Source: an uncultured Pelagibacteraceae bacterium (lineage in GTDB: Bacteria > Pseudomonadota > Alphaproteobacteria > Pelagibacterales > Pelagibacteraceae). Taken from it: a DNA stretch of 64,000 nucleotides. The stretch spans positions 115,621 to 179,620 of the forward strand of contig CACJNE010000002.1 in assembly GCA_902594675.1 (NCBI GenBank), read 5' to 3'. Below the pieces are notes generated by a model that worked only from the letters and a program-made list of their open reading frames with translations, was not told the origin of the DNA and ran no database searches. Shown here piece after piece: positions 8,930 through 16,916 of this stretch. Within the stretch, counting starts at the first letter, position 1, and every line of letters begins with the position of its first letter. Position numbers and translations under genes: made by a program.

Positions 8930-9421
8930 ATGAAACCATACAAAATTAAAAAGTCAGATATAGATAAAAAAGGTAAGGGACTTTACGCTACACGGGATAT
9001 AAAAGAGGGTGAGAAGATAATAGATTATATTGGAAAATTAATTACAAAGAAACAAACAGAAGAATCCGATAAATACGATAATAGTAAACCAATATATTTA
9101 TTTACTGTAAATAAAAAATATGATCTTGATGGAGACTTTCCATGGAATACAGCTGGATTAATAAATCATTCTTGTGAAAATAATTGCGATTATGATGGTA
9201 AAGGACTTAAGATATGGGTTAAAGCAATTAAAAATATTAAAAAAGGTGAGGAACTAACTTGTGACTATGGTTTTGGCTATGATAAAGATTACAAACAATT
9301 TCCTTGTAAATGTAAATCAAAAAATTGTTGTGGCTATATTGTAAGAGCAGAGTCTAGGTGGAGAATTAACAAAAAATTCGCAATGAGTAATAAAAAAAAA
9401 TTAGTATTTAACTTTAACTAA
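8930..9421 (+). CDS. SET-domain protein lysine methyltransferase-like
   Basis: A 163-aa stand-alone SET domain protein. SET enzymes move a methyl group from S-adenosylmethionine to a lysine side chain. The SAM-binding opening GKGLYATRDIKEGE (residues 15-28), the IDYIGKLI strand, the NHSCENNC knot motif (residues 79-86) and GEELTCDYGFGY with the catalytic tyrosine (Tyr113) are all present. A post-SET-like cysteine cluster follows (Cys126, Cys128, Cys133, Cys134 and Gly135). The target is unknown; a bacterial one could be a ribosomal or DNA-binding protein. The last 21 nt overlap truA on the opposite strand. Confidence 0.92.
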   Translation: MKPYKIKKSDIDKKGKGLYATRDIKEGEKIIDYIGKLITKKQTEESDKYDNSKPIYLFTVNKKYDLDGDFPWNTAGLINHSCENNCDYDGKGLKIWVKAIKNIKKGEELTCDYGFGYDKDYKQFPCKCKSKNCCGYIVRAESRWRINKKFAMSNKKKLVFNFN

Positions 9422-10141
9422 ATACAATCCCTCGGCAGGCGCAGGAGGCGCACATAGTTTTCGATTCTTTGACTTTATAACATTCACTAATTTTTTTATT
9501 GACCATTTTTTTTCTCCGATAAATTTCAAACAACCTACCATTGACCTTACTTGCTGTTTTAAAAATGATTGTGATCTAAATTCAAATTCAATTTTACTTT
9601 TGAATTTTTTTATTTTTACTAATTTCATTAATTTAATAGGACTTTTTGCATTACATCCCGAAGCTCTAAATGATGAAAAATCATGAGTTCCAATTAATTT
9701 TTTTGCTCCCATTTTCATACTCTCAAAATCAAGTTTTTTTATAACAAACCATCCTCTATTATTTTGAATAATAGGCTTGGTTGATTGGTTATAAATAACA
9801 TACTTATATACTCTTTCTTTTGCTGAAAAGCGTGCGTGAAAATTTAAACTTTGTTTTTTAATTTTCAAAATGGCTATTTCATTTTTATTAAGAAAATAAT
9901 TTATAGAATATAAAAACTTTTCCAGATTTTTAATTTTATTCATACAGTCAAAATGTGCTGATTGTTCAATAGCATGAACGCCAGCATCTGTTCTTCCTGA
10001 ACCAGTAACAATTATTTTTTCATTCAGAAGTTTTGAAATCTTTTTTTGAATTAATCCTTGAATGGTTTTGCCTTTTTTTTGAACTTGCCATCCTATAAAA
10101 GAGCTACCAACATACTCAATTAAAATTTGATAACGAAACAT
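9401..10141 (-). CDS. truA: tRNA pseudouridine(38-40) synthase
   Basis: TruA converts U38-U40 in the anticodon stem-loop of many tRNAs to pseudouridine. The 246-aa protein has the normal length. It shows the N-terminal YVGSSFIGWQVQ segment, the catalytic-aspartate motif VTGSGRTDAGVHA near residue 47, and C-terminal LKQQVRSMVGCL and CAPPAPAEGLYL motifs. It is the last gene of def-fmt-truA, 2 nt after fmt, all RNA- or translation-related. Its 3' end overlaps the SET gene by 21 nt in convergent orientation. Confidence 0.96.
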   Translation of the reverse strand: MFRYQILIEYVGSSFIGWQVQKKGKTIQGLIQKKISKLLNEKIIVTGSGRTDAGVHAIEQSAHFDCMNKIKNLEKFLYSINYFLNKNEIAILKIKKQSLNFHARFSAKERVYKYVIYNQSTKPIIQNNRGWFVIKKLDFESMKMGAKKLIGTHDFSSFRASGCNAKSPIKLMKLVKIKKFKSKIEFEFRSQSFLKQQVRSMVGCLKFIGEKKWSIKKLVNVIKSKNRKLCAPPAPAEGLYLVKVKY

Positions 10142-10143
10142 AT

Positions 10144-11064
10144 CTAATTCAAACTGGTACCCTTCTTAATTTGACTACCTAGCAAAAACTCCCCAGTTTT
10201 TTGGACTTTTTTTCCTTGTCTTTGAATTTCAATAATTTTAATAGAATTTTCACCACAACCAATTTCTAAGTTATCTGACAAAACGTAGCCTGCTTTTCCT
10301 TTGTTAACTGATAATTCAGCTTTATGGATTTTATATCTTTCTCCTTGAAATTCAAACCATCCACCTGGATTGGGATATAAACCATTTATTTTTCCTATAA
10401 TCTTTTTATTGCTTTCTTGCCAAATTATTTTTCCTTCTTCTTTTTTTATTTTTTTTGCATATGAAAATTGACTATGATCTTGATCTTTAAATAAAGCTCT
10501 ATTTTCTAAAATATTATCAATATTTTCTAAAATCTTTTCAGAAGCTAAATTGCTCAATCTTTTAGACAAATCCTCACTATTTTCATTATCTAATATATTT
10601 ATTGGATATTGATTACAAATTGGACCTGTGTCTAAACCCTCATCCATCTTCATAATTGAAATCCCCGTTATATTCTCATTATTCATAATGGCCCTTTGGA
10701 TTGGAGCTGCGCCTCGCAATTTTGGTAGAAGTGAATAATGAATGTTTATCCATCCAAATTTTGGTAGTGCTAAGATATCTTTTTTTAAAATTTGGCCATA
10801 TGCAACAACTATACCTAAATCAATATTTTTACTTTTTATAAATTTTTTTTCCTCAAGATTATCTAATTTTACTGGAGTTCTAACTGGAATATTCAATATT
10901 TCAGCCATGATATGAACAGGAGATTTATTTAATTTATGTCCTCTATTTGATGCAACAGGTGGCTGAGTATATACAATTTCAATGTTAAAACCGTTTTGGT
11001 ACAATGATTTTAATATCTGACCCGAAATACTGGGTGTGCCTAAAAAAGCAATTTTTTTGCTCAT
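10144..11064 (-). CDS. fmt: Methionyl-tRNA formyltransferase
   Basis: Fmt formylates initiator Met-tRNA using 10-formyltetrahydrofolate. The 306-aa protein has the N-terminal formyltransferase Rossmann domain with FLGTPSISGQIL, the NIHYSLLPKLRGAAPIQRAI segment carrying the catalytic Asn/His, and a GISIMKMDEGLDTGPI segment. A smaller C-terminal tRNA-binding beta-barrel starts at about residue 205. Its start shares one base with the def stop (position 11064), and it is followed by truA. The pairing with peptide deformylase is classical: the formyl group added here is removed by Def. Confidence 0.96.
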   Translation of the reverse strand: MSKKIAFLGTPSISGQILKSLYQNGFNIEIVYTQPPVASNRGHKLNKSPVHIMAEILNIPVRTPVKLDNLEEKKFIKSKNIDLGIVVAYGQILKKDILALPKFGWINIHYSLLPKLRGAAPIQRAIMNNENITGISIMKMDEGLDTGPICNQYPINILDNENSEDLSKRLSNLASEKILENIDNILENRALFKDQDHSQFSYAKKIKKEEGKIIWQESNKKIIGKINGLYPNPGGWFEFQGERYKIHKAELSVNKGKAGYVLSDNLEIGCGENSIKIIEIQRQGKKVQKTGEFLLGSQIKKGTSLN

Positions 11065-11585
11065 TAAACAATTATACGATCAGGATTATTTTTTTTCTTT
11101 GATAGTTTTTTGACAATCATTGTTTTTTTTAATTTTGATAAATAATCTATGAAAAGTATTCCTTCAAGATGATCCATTTCGTGTTGTATACAAGTTGCAA
11201 GAAGTCCATCAGCTTTTAAAACTTTATTTTCTCCGCTATAATCTAAATATTCTACTTCACAATATTTAGGTCTATCAACTTCAGCAAAGTAATTAGGTAC
11301 GGACAAACACCCTTCTTCATATGTTGTTTTTTCTTTGTCTTTATTTTTTATTATTGGATTAACAAAAAACAGTGGATTTTTTTTACCATCCTTTGAAATA
11401 TCCATAACTATTATTCTCTTTGGAATTCCTATTTGGATTGCTGCTAAACCAATGCCATTTGCTGCATACATTGTTTGCAACATATCATCCATCAACTTTC
11501 TTTCTTCATTACCAACTTTAAGCACTGGTTTTGAAACTTGTCTTAAAATCTCGTTTGGTTCCGTTATAATAGTTCTTATTGCCAT
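11064..11585 (-). CDS. def: Peptide deformylase
   Basis: Def removes the N-formyl group from nascent proteins using Fe2+ or Zn2+. The 173-aa protein contains the three family motifs: GIGLAAIQIG (motif 1), YEEGCLSVP with the metal-binding Cys (motif 2), and CIQHEMDHLEG with the HExxH-type metal site (motif 3). It is the first gene of the def-fmt-truA run and lies 15 nt after the stop of the large exported protein gene on the same strand. Confidence 0.96.
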   Translation of the reverse strand: MAIRTIITEPNEILRQVSKPVLKVGNEERKLMDDMLQTMYAANGIGLAAIQIGIPKRIIVMDISKDGKKNPLFFVNPIIKNKDKEKTTYEEGCLSVPNYFAEVDRPKYCEVEYLDYSGENKVLKADGLLATCIQHEMDHLEGILFIDYLSKLKKTMIVKKLSKKKNNPDRIIV

Positions 11586-11600
11586 GATTTAAAAAGCACT

Positions 11601-13337
11601 TTAAACTTTTAGTGGAAGAATTTCCATTAATAGTTCGTTTCTTAAACTAATTAATTTTGTTCTATTCATAATTTCGATTACAAAATTCAATGATCGACTA
11701 TTTAATTCATCTAATTCTTTTTCGCCAATAATTTCAACTAGTTTTAATAATATCATGCCCGACTCATTATTGTCGATCATTTTATCTAATTCAGGATTTA
11801 AGTCAGGTTTATATTGAGAGAGTTCATCGATTTCACCTATTTTAATTCCATCTGATCTAAGAGATTGCAATAAAACTATATCCTTAAAGTCAAAAGAATA
11901 GTCTTTATCGTTTTTCATTTTTGACAATAAATTGTCAGTCAGTTTTTGGGTTTTAGTTAAGCTATTCTTGTTCAAAAAATAATTTAACACTTTTGATTGA
12001 TGAAAAACTTCATCATTAAACTTAATTTTATTTTTTTTGTTTGCATCAGTAATTAAATTATTTCGGTAAAAAGACGAAAATTTTGAGGGTATTTCCTCTT
12101 TATCCATTTTCTTTAACAATTTAGATAATTCATCATCAAATGATTTTTTGAGGTTTGATTTTTCAAAAGAACTATTCAATTTCGATAACAATAAAAGTTT
12201 TTTTTCAACATTATCCGTAAGTAAAAACCTCTGATAAAGTAGAGCTCTTTCCTCATAATCAGATAAATTTTTGGATGCTTTCTCATAATTAATTAAGTCG
12301 TCAATCTCAAATTGAAATTTTTTATACAAATTTAATAAATTTATTTCTTCAAAAATATCTTCGCTAGTTGCTTTTTCTAAAAATTTTACCTGGTCAATGT
12401 CACTAAGATTAAAATCATTTAAATTTTTAATTAAATTCGAATTTGATAAATATTTCCAAATAAATTCTTTGGACTCTACAGACGGATAATATATTAACCT
12501 TTCATCTGTTTTGTGAGATAGATGAAAAAAAAGAACATTTTCATCAGACAATATATAATTTCCATCCTCATATCCCATTAGTACTTCAAACTTTTGAACA
12601 AAAAAATTATTCAAATTGTCTACCTCAGAGTTAAGGTCAAACAACAATTGTGCCTCATTTTTTTTATCCTGAGTAATTAAACAGTAAATTTTGTAATACG
12701 TTAAATATTCATCTGTAATCATGCCTAAACTGTCAATGGCTGAGCAAGAATTTTCTATTTTGTTTAAAGACAAGTAGTAATCAGCAATATGTTTTATAAG
12801 TCTTTCTTTTTCTTTTATTGATGAATTTTTTTGTATGAACTGCTCGACTAAATTAAAATCTTTTTTTTTAATTAGATGATCAATGGTATAACTTTCGAAT
12901 TCGTCCTGAGAGAAATTTTGATTTGGAATATACGAGTTTGTTAATAATGCTACATCCATCAATCTCTCAGAAAAACTAGACAAATTTATAGATTGTATTA
13001 TTTCAAGCTGCTTTTTTATTACTGCTCCATCTGTTTTTGACCACATATCAAGTTTCAAATCGTTGTCATCAGGGTCAAATAATCCAGACAACAAACTATT
13101 AGAGTTATCTAAATTTTGATCTACTAGAATATTTTCATCAGAAAGTTTTACTTTAACGCCTTCAACTTGATTTACGACATTTGTGCTATCATCATTATTT
13201 TCTGAATCATTATTGGAGATATTTTTTTTTTCTATCTCAGACCAAATCTCTTTTATTTCCTGGGCCTTAGCGGATTGAACTAATAAAATAAAAAATGTAA
13301 AAATTAAAATCTTACTTAATTGTTTTGAAATTTTCAT
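11601..13337 (-). CDS. Large exported protein of unknown function (578 aa)
   Basis: I do not recognise a catalytic domain. From the ATG at 13337 the protein starts with a clear signal peptide: basic MKISKQLSK, a hydrophobic core to about residue 22 and a likely cleavage site after AKA. An Asn/Asp/Ser-rich low-complexity segment follows, then about 480 residues of mostly helical Leu/Lys/Asn/Asp-rich sequence suggesting a helical-repeat (solenoid) fold. An in-frame TTG 18 nt upstream would place the signal peptide internally, so the ATG is preferred. It overlaps the 60-aa membrane protein by 26 nt and precedes def. A periplasmic scaffold or envelope role is plausible but unproven. Confidence 0.72.
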   Translation of the reverse strand: MKISKQLSKILIFTFFILLVQSAKAQEIKEIWSEIEKKNISNNDSENNDDSTNVVNQVEGVKVKLSDENILVDQNLDNSNSLLSGLFDPDDNDLKLDMWSKTDGAVIKKQLEIIQSINLSSFSERLMDVALLTNSYIPNQNFSQDEFESYTIDHLIKKKDFNLVEQFIQKNSSIKEKERLIKHIADYYLSLNKIENSCSAIDSLGMITDEYLTYYKIYCLITQDKKNEAQLLFDLNSEVDNLNNFFVQKFEVLMGYEDGNYILSDENVLFFHLSHKTDERLIYYPSVESKEFIWKYLSNSNLIKNLNDFNLSDIDQVKFLEKATSEDIFEEINLLNLYKKFQFEIDDLINYEKASKNLSDYEERALLYQRFLLTDNVEKKLLLLSKLNSSFEKSNLKKSFDDELSKLLKKMDKEEIPSKFSSFYRNNLITDANKKNKIKFNDEVFHQSKVLNYFLNKNSLTKTQKLTDNLLSKMKNDKDYSFDFKDIVLLQSLRSDGIKIGEIDELSQYKPDLNPELDKMIDNNESGMILLKLVEIIGEKELDELNSRSLNFVIEIMNRTKLISLRNELLMEILPLKV

Positions 13338-13494
13338 TTGGTAAGATTTTTTCAATTTGTTTAACTGGTGCAGGCAAATTAATCTGATTAATTAAAATAA
13401 AGCCAAATATAATTATAAAAATGGCAATTAAAATTTTCGAAACAAAGCCTAAGCTTAAGAATTTACCTTTACTTGTATTTTTTGTAAATTGCAT
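13312..13494 (-). CDS. 60-aa single-pass membrane protein
   Basis: The function is unknown. From the ATG at 13494 the product has a basic N terminus (MQFTKNTSKGKF), one strongly hydrophobic helix at about residues 18-38, and a short outward tail with a proline-rich INLPAPVKQIEKILP segment. The frame stays open upstream into aroK antisense sequence, but starting at 13494 removes residues that look unnatural and leaves a normal divergent intergenic gap of 55 nt to aroK. It overlaps the exported 578-aa protein start by 26 nt, so the two are probably co-translated, and could be partners at the membrane. Confidence 0.6.
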   Translation of the reverse strand: MQFTKNTSKGKFLSLGFVSKILIAIFIIIFGFILINQINLPAPVKQIEKILPNENFKTIK

Positions 13495-13549
13495 ATAATT
13501 TAATAATTTCAAAATAAGACATATTTGTGTTTTTTCAATATAGAAACTC

Positions 13550-14062
13550 ATGAAATCAAAAAAAAATATTGTGTTAATTGGAATGATGGGATCTGGAAAA
13601 TCCTCTATAGGTAAAATTTTATCAAAAAAATTAAATATCAATTTTATAGATATTGATCGAAAGATAGAGGAAGTTGAGTCATTAAGTATTTCAGATATTT
13701 TTAAAAAAAACGGAGAAAACTATTTTAGAAAAATTGAAGAAAAAATTTCTCAAAAATATATAAAATCTGAAAATAACGTAATTTCTTTAGGGGGTGGAGG
13801 ATTTATTAATTCTTCGATAAGAAAATTCTGTCAAAAAACATCCTTATCTTTTTGGCTTAATTGGAAAAATGAAACAATTATAAAAAGAATATACAAAAGT
13901 AAAAAAAGACCAGTGGTGATGAACCTCACTAAGGATAAAATAAATAGTTTAATAAAAGAAAGATCAAAATTTTACGAATTGTCGGACTATAAAATAAATT
14001 GTGATAAATTAGACAAAGCTCAAATTATAAATAAGATATTAGATATTTATGAAAATAAGTAA
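13550..14062 (+). CDS. aroK: Shikimate kinase
   Basis: AroK phosphorylates shikimate at the 3-OH, using ATP. The 170-aa protein contains the Walker A motif GMMGSGKSS (residues 11-19), the shikimate-binding DIDRKIEE segment, FRKIEEK with the conserved Arg, the ISLGGGGF glycine-rich motif, and a lid arginine in KRPVVM. It overlaps aroB by 14 nt, the classical aroKB order. It is divergent from the 60-aa membrane protein and shares a 55-nt intergenic gap that must hold both promoters. Confidence 0.96.
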   Translation: MKSKKNIVLIGMMGSGKSSIGKILSKKLNINFIDIDRKIEEVESLSISDIFKKNGENYFRKIEEKISQKYIKSENNVISLGGGGFINSSIRKFCQKTSLSFWLNWKNETIIKRIYKSKKRPVVMNLTKDKINSLIKERSKFYELSDYKINCDKLDKAQIINKILDIYENK

Positions 14063-15152
14063 AATAAACATAAGAACGAATACAAAAAATTACTCAATTC
14101 ATATTGGAAGAAACTTAATAAACAAAATAGATAAAATTTTAAAAGATAGTAATATAACTTTTGAAAAGTGCTTAGTTGTTATTGATAAAAATATTCCAAG
14201 CAAGTTTAAAAAAACTTTATTTAGAAAACTCAAATCTAAAAAAATATACAAAATTGAATTAGTGCCATCGGAAAAAATTAAAAATGATATAACAATTCAA
14301 AAGATTCATAAAATTTTATTTGAAAAAAGATTTAACAGATCAGATTGTGTTATTTCTTTTGGTGGAGGAATAATTGGAGACATTGTTGGATTTGCATCAA
14401 GTACTTTTAAAAGAGGTTTAAAATTTTTAAATATTCCAACAACTTTACTTTCGCAAGTAGACTCATCAATAGGTGGTAAAACTGGCATTAATAATAAATA
14501 TGGAAAAAATTTGGTTGGTAGTTTTTATCAACCAGACTTAGTTGTATCAGATATTAACATTTTAAATTCTTTACCTAAAAGAGAAATTATTTGTGGATAT
14601 GCTGAAATACTAAAAAGTAGCATTATAGATAGTTATAAAAGTTTTGTATATATAGATAAAAACTTAGAAAAAATTTTAAAATTAAAATCACCTTTTATTG
14701 AAAACTCAATTTTAAAAGCTTGTAATTTAAAGAAAATTGTAGTGGAAAAAGACGTAAATGAGAAAAATTTTAGGAAAGTATTAAATTTGGGTCACACTTT
14801 TGCACATGCTTATGAGTCAACGTTAGGTTTTTCTAAAAAATTAAATCATGGAGAAGCCGTTATTTTAGGTATAAAAAATGCAGCAGAATTTAGTCTTCAA
14901 AGTGGTGCTCTATCAAAAAATAAATTAAATATTATTATGAACCATATAAATAGAATTGGTATGAAAGTAAAAATAAATAATTTTTTTAAAAAAAAAGATA
15001 CTGATACGATTTTAAATTTTATGAAAAGTGATAAAAAAAATAATTCTGAGAAAATTAATTTAATACTAATAAAGAATTTTGGTAAAATAAAAATAGACTT
15101 TCAGATCAATCCTTTAATTTTAAAGAGATATATTTTAAACAGTTTAAATTAA
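14049..15152 (+). CDS. aroB: 3-dehydroquinate synthase
   Basis: AroB converts DAHP to 3-dehydroquinate, using catalytic NAD+ and a metal ion. The 367-aa length is typical. Visible motifs are the nucleotide-binding SFGGGIIGDIVGFASS segment near residue 102, FLNIPTTLLSQVDSSIGGKT with the substrate loop, the metal-binding glutamate in CGYAEILKS, and the histidines in NLGHTFAHAYE and LNHGEAVILG. The start overlaps aroK by 14 nt. The 3' end overlaps bolA by 9 nt in convergent orientation. Confidence 0.96.
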   Translation: MKISKINIRTNTKNYSIHIGRNLINKIDKILKDSNITFEKCLVVIDKNIPSKFKKTLFRKLKSKKIYKIELVPSEKIKNDITIQKIHKILFEKRFNRSDCVISFGGGIIGDIVGFASSTFKRGLKFLNIPTTLLSQVDSSIGGKTGINNKYGKNLVGSFYQPDLVVSDINILNSLPKREIICGYAEILKSSIIDSYKSFVYIDKNLEKILKLKSPFIENSILKACNLKKIVVEKDVNEKNFRKVLNLGHTFAHAYESTLGFSKKLNHGEAVILGIKNAAEFSLQSGALSKNKLNIIMNHINRIGMKVKINNFFKKKDTDTILNFMKSDKKNNSEKINLILIKNFGKIKIDFQINPLILKRYILNSLN

Positions 15153-15404
15153 TTTTATTTGTAAAGAGTGAATATTATTTTTTAATTCATTATCTAAAAT
15201 TTTGTAGATAAATCTTGTTGAATATAATTTATTCTTTTCTTTTAATTCAGCAGATTCAATTAAGAGCAAAATATGAAATTTTCCTTTTTCATTCGATTTA
15301 TGATTTTTATGCAAAAATGACTTATCTTCTATCTTTACCTTTGTAATACAATCCTGCGACAAAATTTTTTTTTCAATAATTTTTATAAGTTCACTAATTT
15401 TCAT
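15144..15404 (-). CDS. bolA: BolA-family protein
   Basis: BolA-like proteins partner with monothiol glutaredoxins in iron-sulfur trafficking and may bind DNA. The 86-aa product has the family size and the C-terminal pattern LYSTRFIYKILDNELKNNIHSLQIKLI, matching the RH-x-V-Y...IHALxL signature by position. The conserved Arg-His is replaced here by Thr-Arg, so the fit is by overall fold rather than every residue. It is divergent from the J-domain gene across only 20 nt, the standard alphaproteobacterial bolA/J-protein/cobS/cobT neighbourhood. That context raises confidence. Confidence 0.78.
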   Translation of the reverse strand: MKISELIKIIEKKILSQDCITKVKIEDKSFLHKNHKSNEKGKFHILLLIESAELKEKNKLYSTRFIYKILDNELKNNIHSLQIKLI

Positions 15405-15431
15405 AGTATAAAGTATTATATACTATGAAAA
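15398..15431. promoter_or_regulatory. 13-bp inverted repeat covering both bolA and J-protein starts
   Basis: Two perfect 13-nt arms, TTTTCATAGTATA (15398-15410) and TATACTATGAAAA (15419-15431), are separated by 8 nt. The arms include both divergent start codons. The 20-nt gap holds a minus-strand TATAAT (15415-15420) and a plus-strand TATTAT (15414-15419), either of which would start transcription at or within a few nt of the ATG. It may be a shared core promoter and operator giving near-leaderless mRNAs. Part of the symmetry comes from both genes beginning ATGAAA. Confidence 0.45.
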
Positions 15432-15958
15432 ATATTTGTGATTGGAATAATTGTACTGCCGAAGGCTTGTATAAAGCACCTAAAGAAAGAGATAATAGTA
15501 AAGATTACAGATTATTATGTTTAAATCATATAAAAGAATTTAATAAAAACTGGAACTATTTCAGAGGTATGAGTGATCAACAAATAGTTGAATTTTTACG
15601 TTCAGACATGACGTGGCATAAACCAACACAAAGCTTTGGTTCCTCTGACAATTTTTTTAAAGTTTTGTGGAGTAATGCTTTAAAAGATGAAATGGACAAG
15701 TTTAAATTCAATAATGATTTTAATAACATGAACAAATTTAAATTTAACAACAATGATATAAAAGCCTTTAATATATTAGGAATAAGTGTCGGATTAAAAT
15801 GGGAGAAAGTACAAGAAAAATTTAAAAAACTTGTCAAAAAATTTCACCCTGATATGAATGCTGGAAATAAAAAATTTGAAGATAAGTTAAAAGTAATAAC
15901 TTTAGCTTATACTCAATTAAAAAACACATATAAGGAAAAAATTGACGCCAAATATTAA
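15425..15958 (+). CDS. J-domain (DnaJ-like) molecular chaperone protein
   Basis: A 177-aa protein with an N-terminal Cys/His module (Cys5, Cys10, Cys32, His35) and YFRGMSDQQIVEF, followed by a low-complexity Phe/Lys/Asn linker at about residues 90-110. A C-terminal J domain starts near residue 112. The diagnostic HPD tripeptide is His141-Pro-Asp in KKFHPDMNAG, so it should stimulate a DnaK-type ATPase. This architecture is typical of the alphaproteobacterial J protein located next to bolA and cobS. It overlaps cobS by 17 nt, suggesting work with the CobS/CobT AAA+ pair, which is inference from position. Confidence 0.87.
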   Translation: MKNICDWNNCTAEGLYKAPKERDNSKDYRLLCLNHIKEFNKNWNYFRGMSDQQIVEFLRSDMTWHKPTQSFGSSDNFFKVLWSNALKDEMDKFKFNNDFNNMNKFKFNNNDIKAFNILGISVGLKWEKVQEKFKKLVKKFHPDMNAGNKKFEDKLKVITLAYTQLKNTYKEKIDAKY

Positions 15959-16916
15959 CAGTACGCCAGATATTAAGTTATCAATTAAACAAACCTTTGG
16001 TATTGAAAGTGATATGGAAGTAGATGCGTTTTCTAAATCAAGTGAGTACGTACCAGAGATAGATAAAACATATAAGTTTGATAAAGATACAACATTAGCT
16101 ATTTTGTCAGGTTTCTCTTTTAATAAAAGAGTTCTGATACAAGGATACCATGGTACGGGAAAATCAACTCATATTGAACAGATAGCTGCTAGATTAAACT
16201 GGCCCTGTATAAGAATTAATCTTGATAGTCATGTAAGCAGAATTGATTTAATAGGAAAAGACTCCATTGTGATAAAAGAAGGTAAACAGGTAACTGAATT
16301 TAAGGAGGGCATTCTTCCCTGGTCAATTCAAAACCCAGTAGCATTAGTTTTTGACGAATACGATGCTGGAAGACCAGATGTAATGTTTGTTATTCAAAGA
16401 GTACTTGAGTCAGAGGGAAGTTTTACGCTATTAGATAAAAATAAAGTCATTAAACAAAATAAGTTTTTTAGACTCTTTGCAACAACGAATACTGTAGGCC
16501 TAGGCGATACGACAGGTTTGTATCATGGAACTCAACAGATAAATCAAGGTCAGATGGATAGATGGAATATTGTATCTACATTAAACTATCTTAGTTTAGA
16601 AAAAGAGATGGAAATAATACTAAGTAAAAATAAAAATTTAAACAACCCTAAAGGGAAAGAACAAGTATCAAATATGATAAAAGTAGCTTCACTTACTAGA
16701 AAAGGATTTATGGCTGGTGATATATCAACAGTAATGAGTCCAAGAACAGTCTTGCATTGGGCTGAAAATTCAGAAATTTTCAAAGATATAGGATATGCAT
16801 TTAGGGTTACATTTTTAAACAAATGCGACGATGCAGAAAAAAATACTATTGCTGAATATTATCAAAGATGTTTTGGTGAAGAACTGCCAGAGTCAATGAT
16901 TAATATTCAAGTTTAA
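15942..16916 (+). CDS. cobS: CobS-type AAA+ ATPase (cobaltochelatase subunit family)
   Basis: A 324-aa MoxR/CobS-class AAA+ ATPase. The N terminus has the conserved [20 protein letters not shown] stretch, so a start before it is needed. A TTG at 15942, preceded by AAGGA at proper spacing, fits and overlaps the J-protein gene by 17 nt. Walker A is GYHGTGKST (about residues 68-76), Walker B is [10 protein letters not shown], and sensor-type segments include [19 protein letters not shown]. Family members act with CobT and CobN to insert cobalt in aerobic B12 synthesis. No cobN or other cob gene is present here, so a different remodelling role is possible. Confidence 0.9.
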   Translation: MTPNINSTPDIKLSIKQTFGIESDMEVDAFSKSSEYVPEIDKTYKFDKDTTLAILSGFSFNKRVLIQGYHGTGKSTHIEQIAARLNWPCIRINLDSHVSRIDLIGKDSIVIKEGKQVTEFKEGILPWSIQNPVALVFDEYDAGRPDVMFVIQRVLESEGSFTLLDKNKVIKQNKFFRLFATTNTVGLGDTTGLYHGTQQINQGQMDRWNIVSTLNYLSLEKEMEIILSKNKNLNNPKGKEQVSNMIKVASLTRKGFMAGDISTVMSPRTVLHWAENSEIFKDIGYAFRVTFLNKCDDAEKNTIAEYYQRCFGEELPESMINIQV

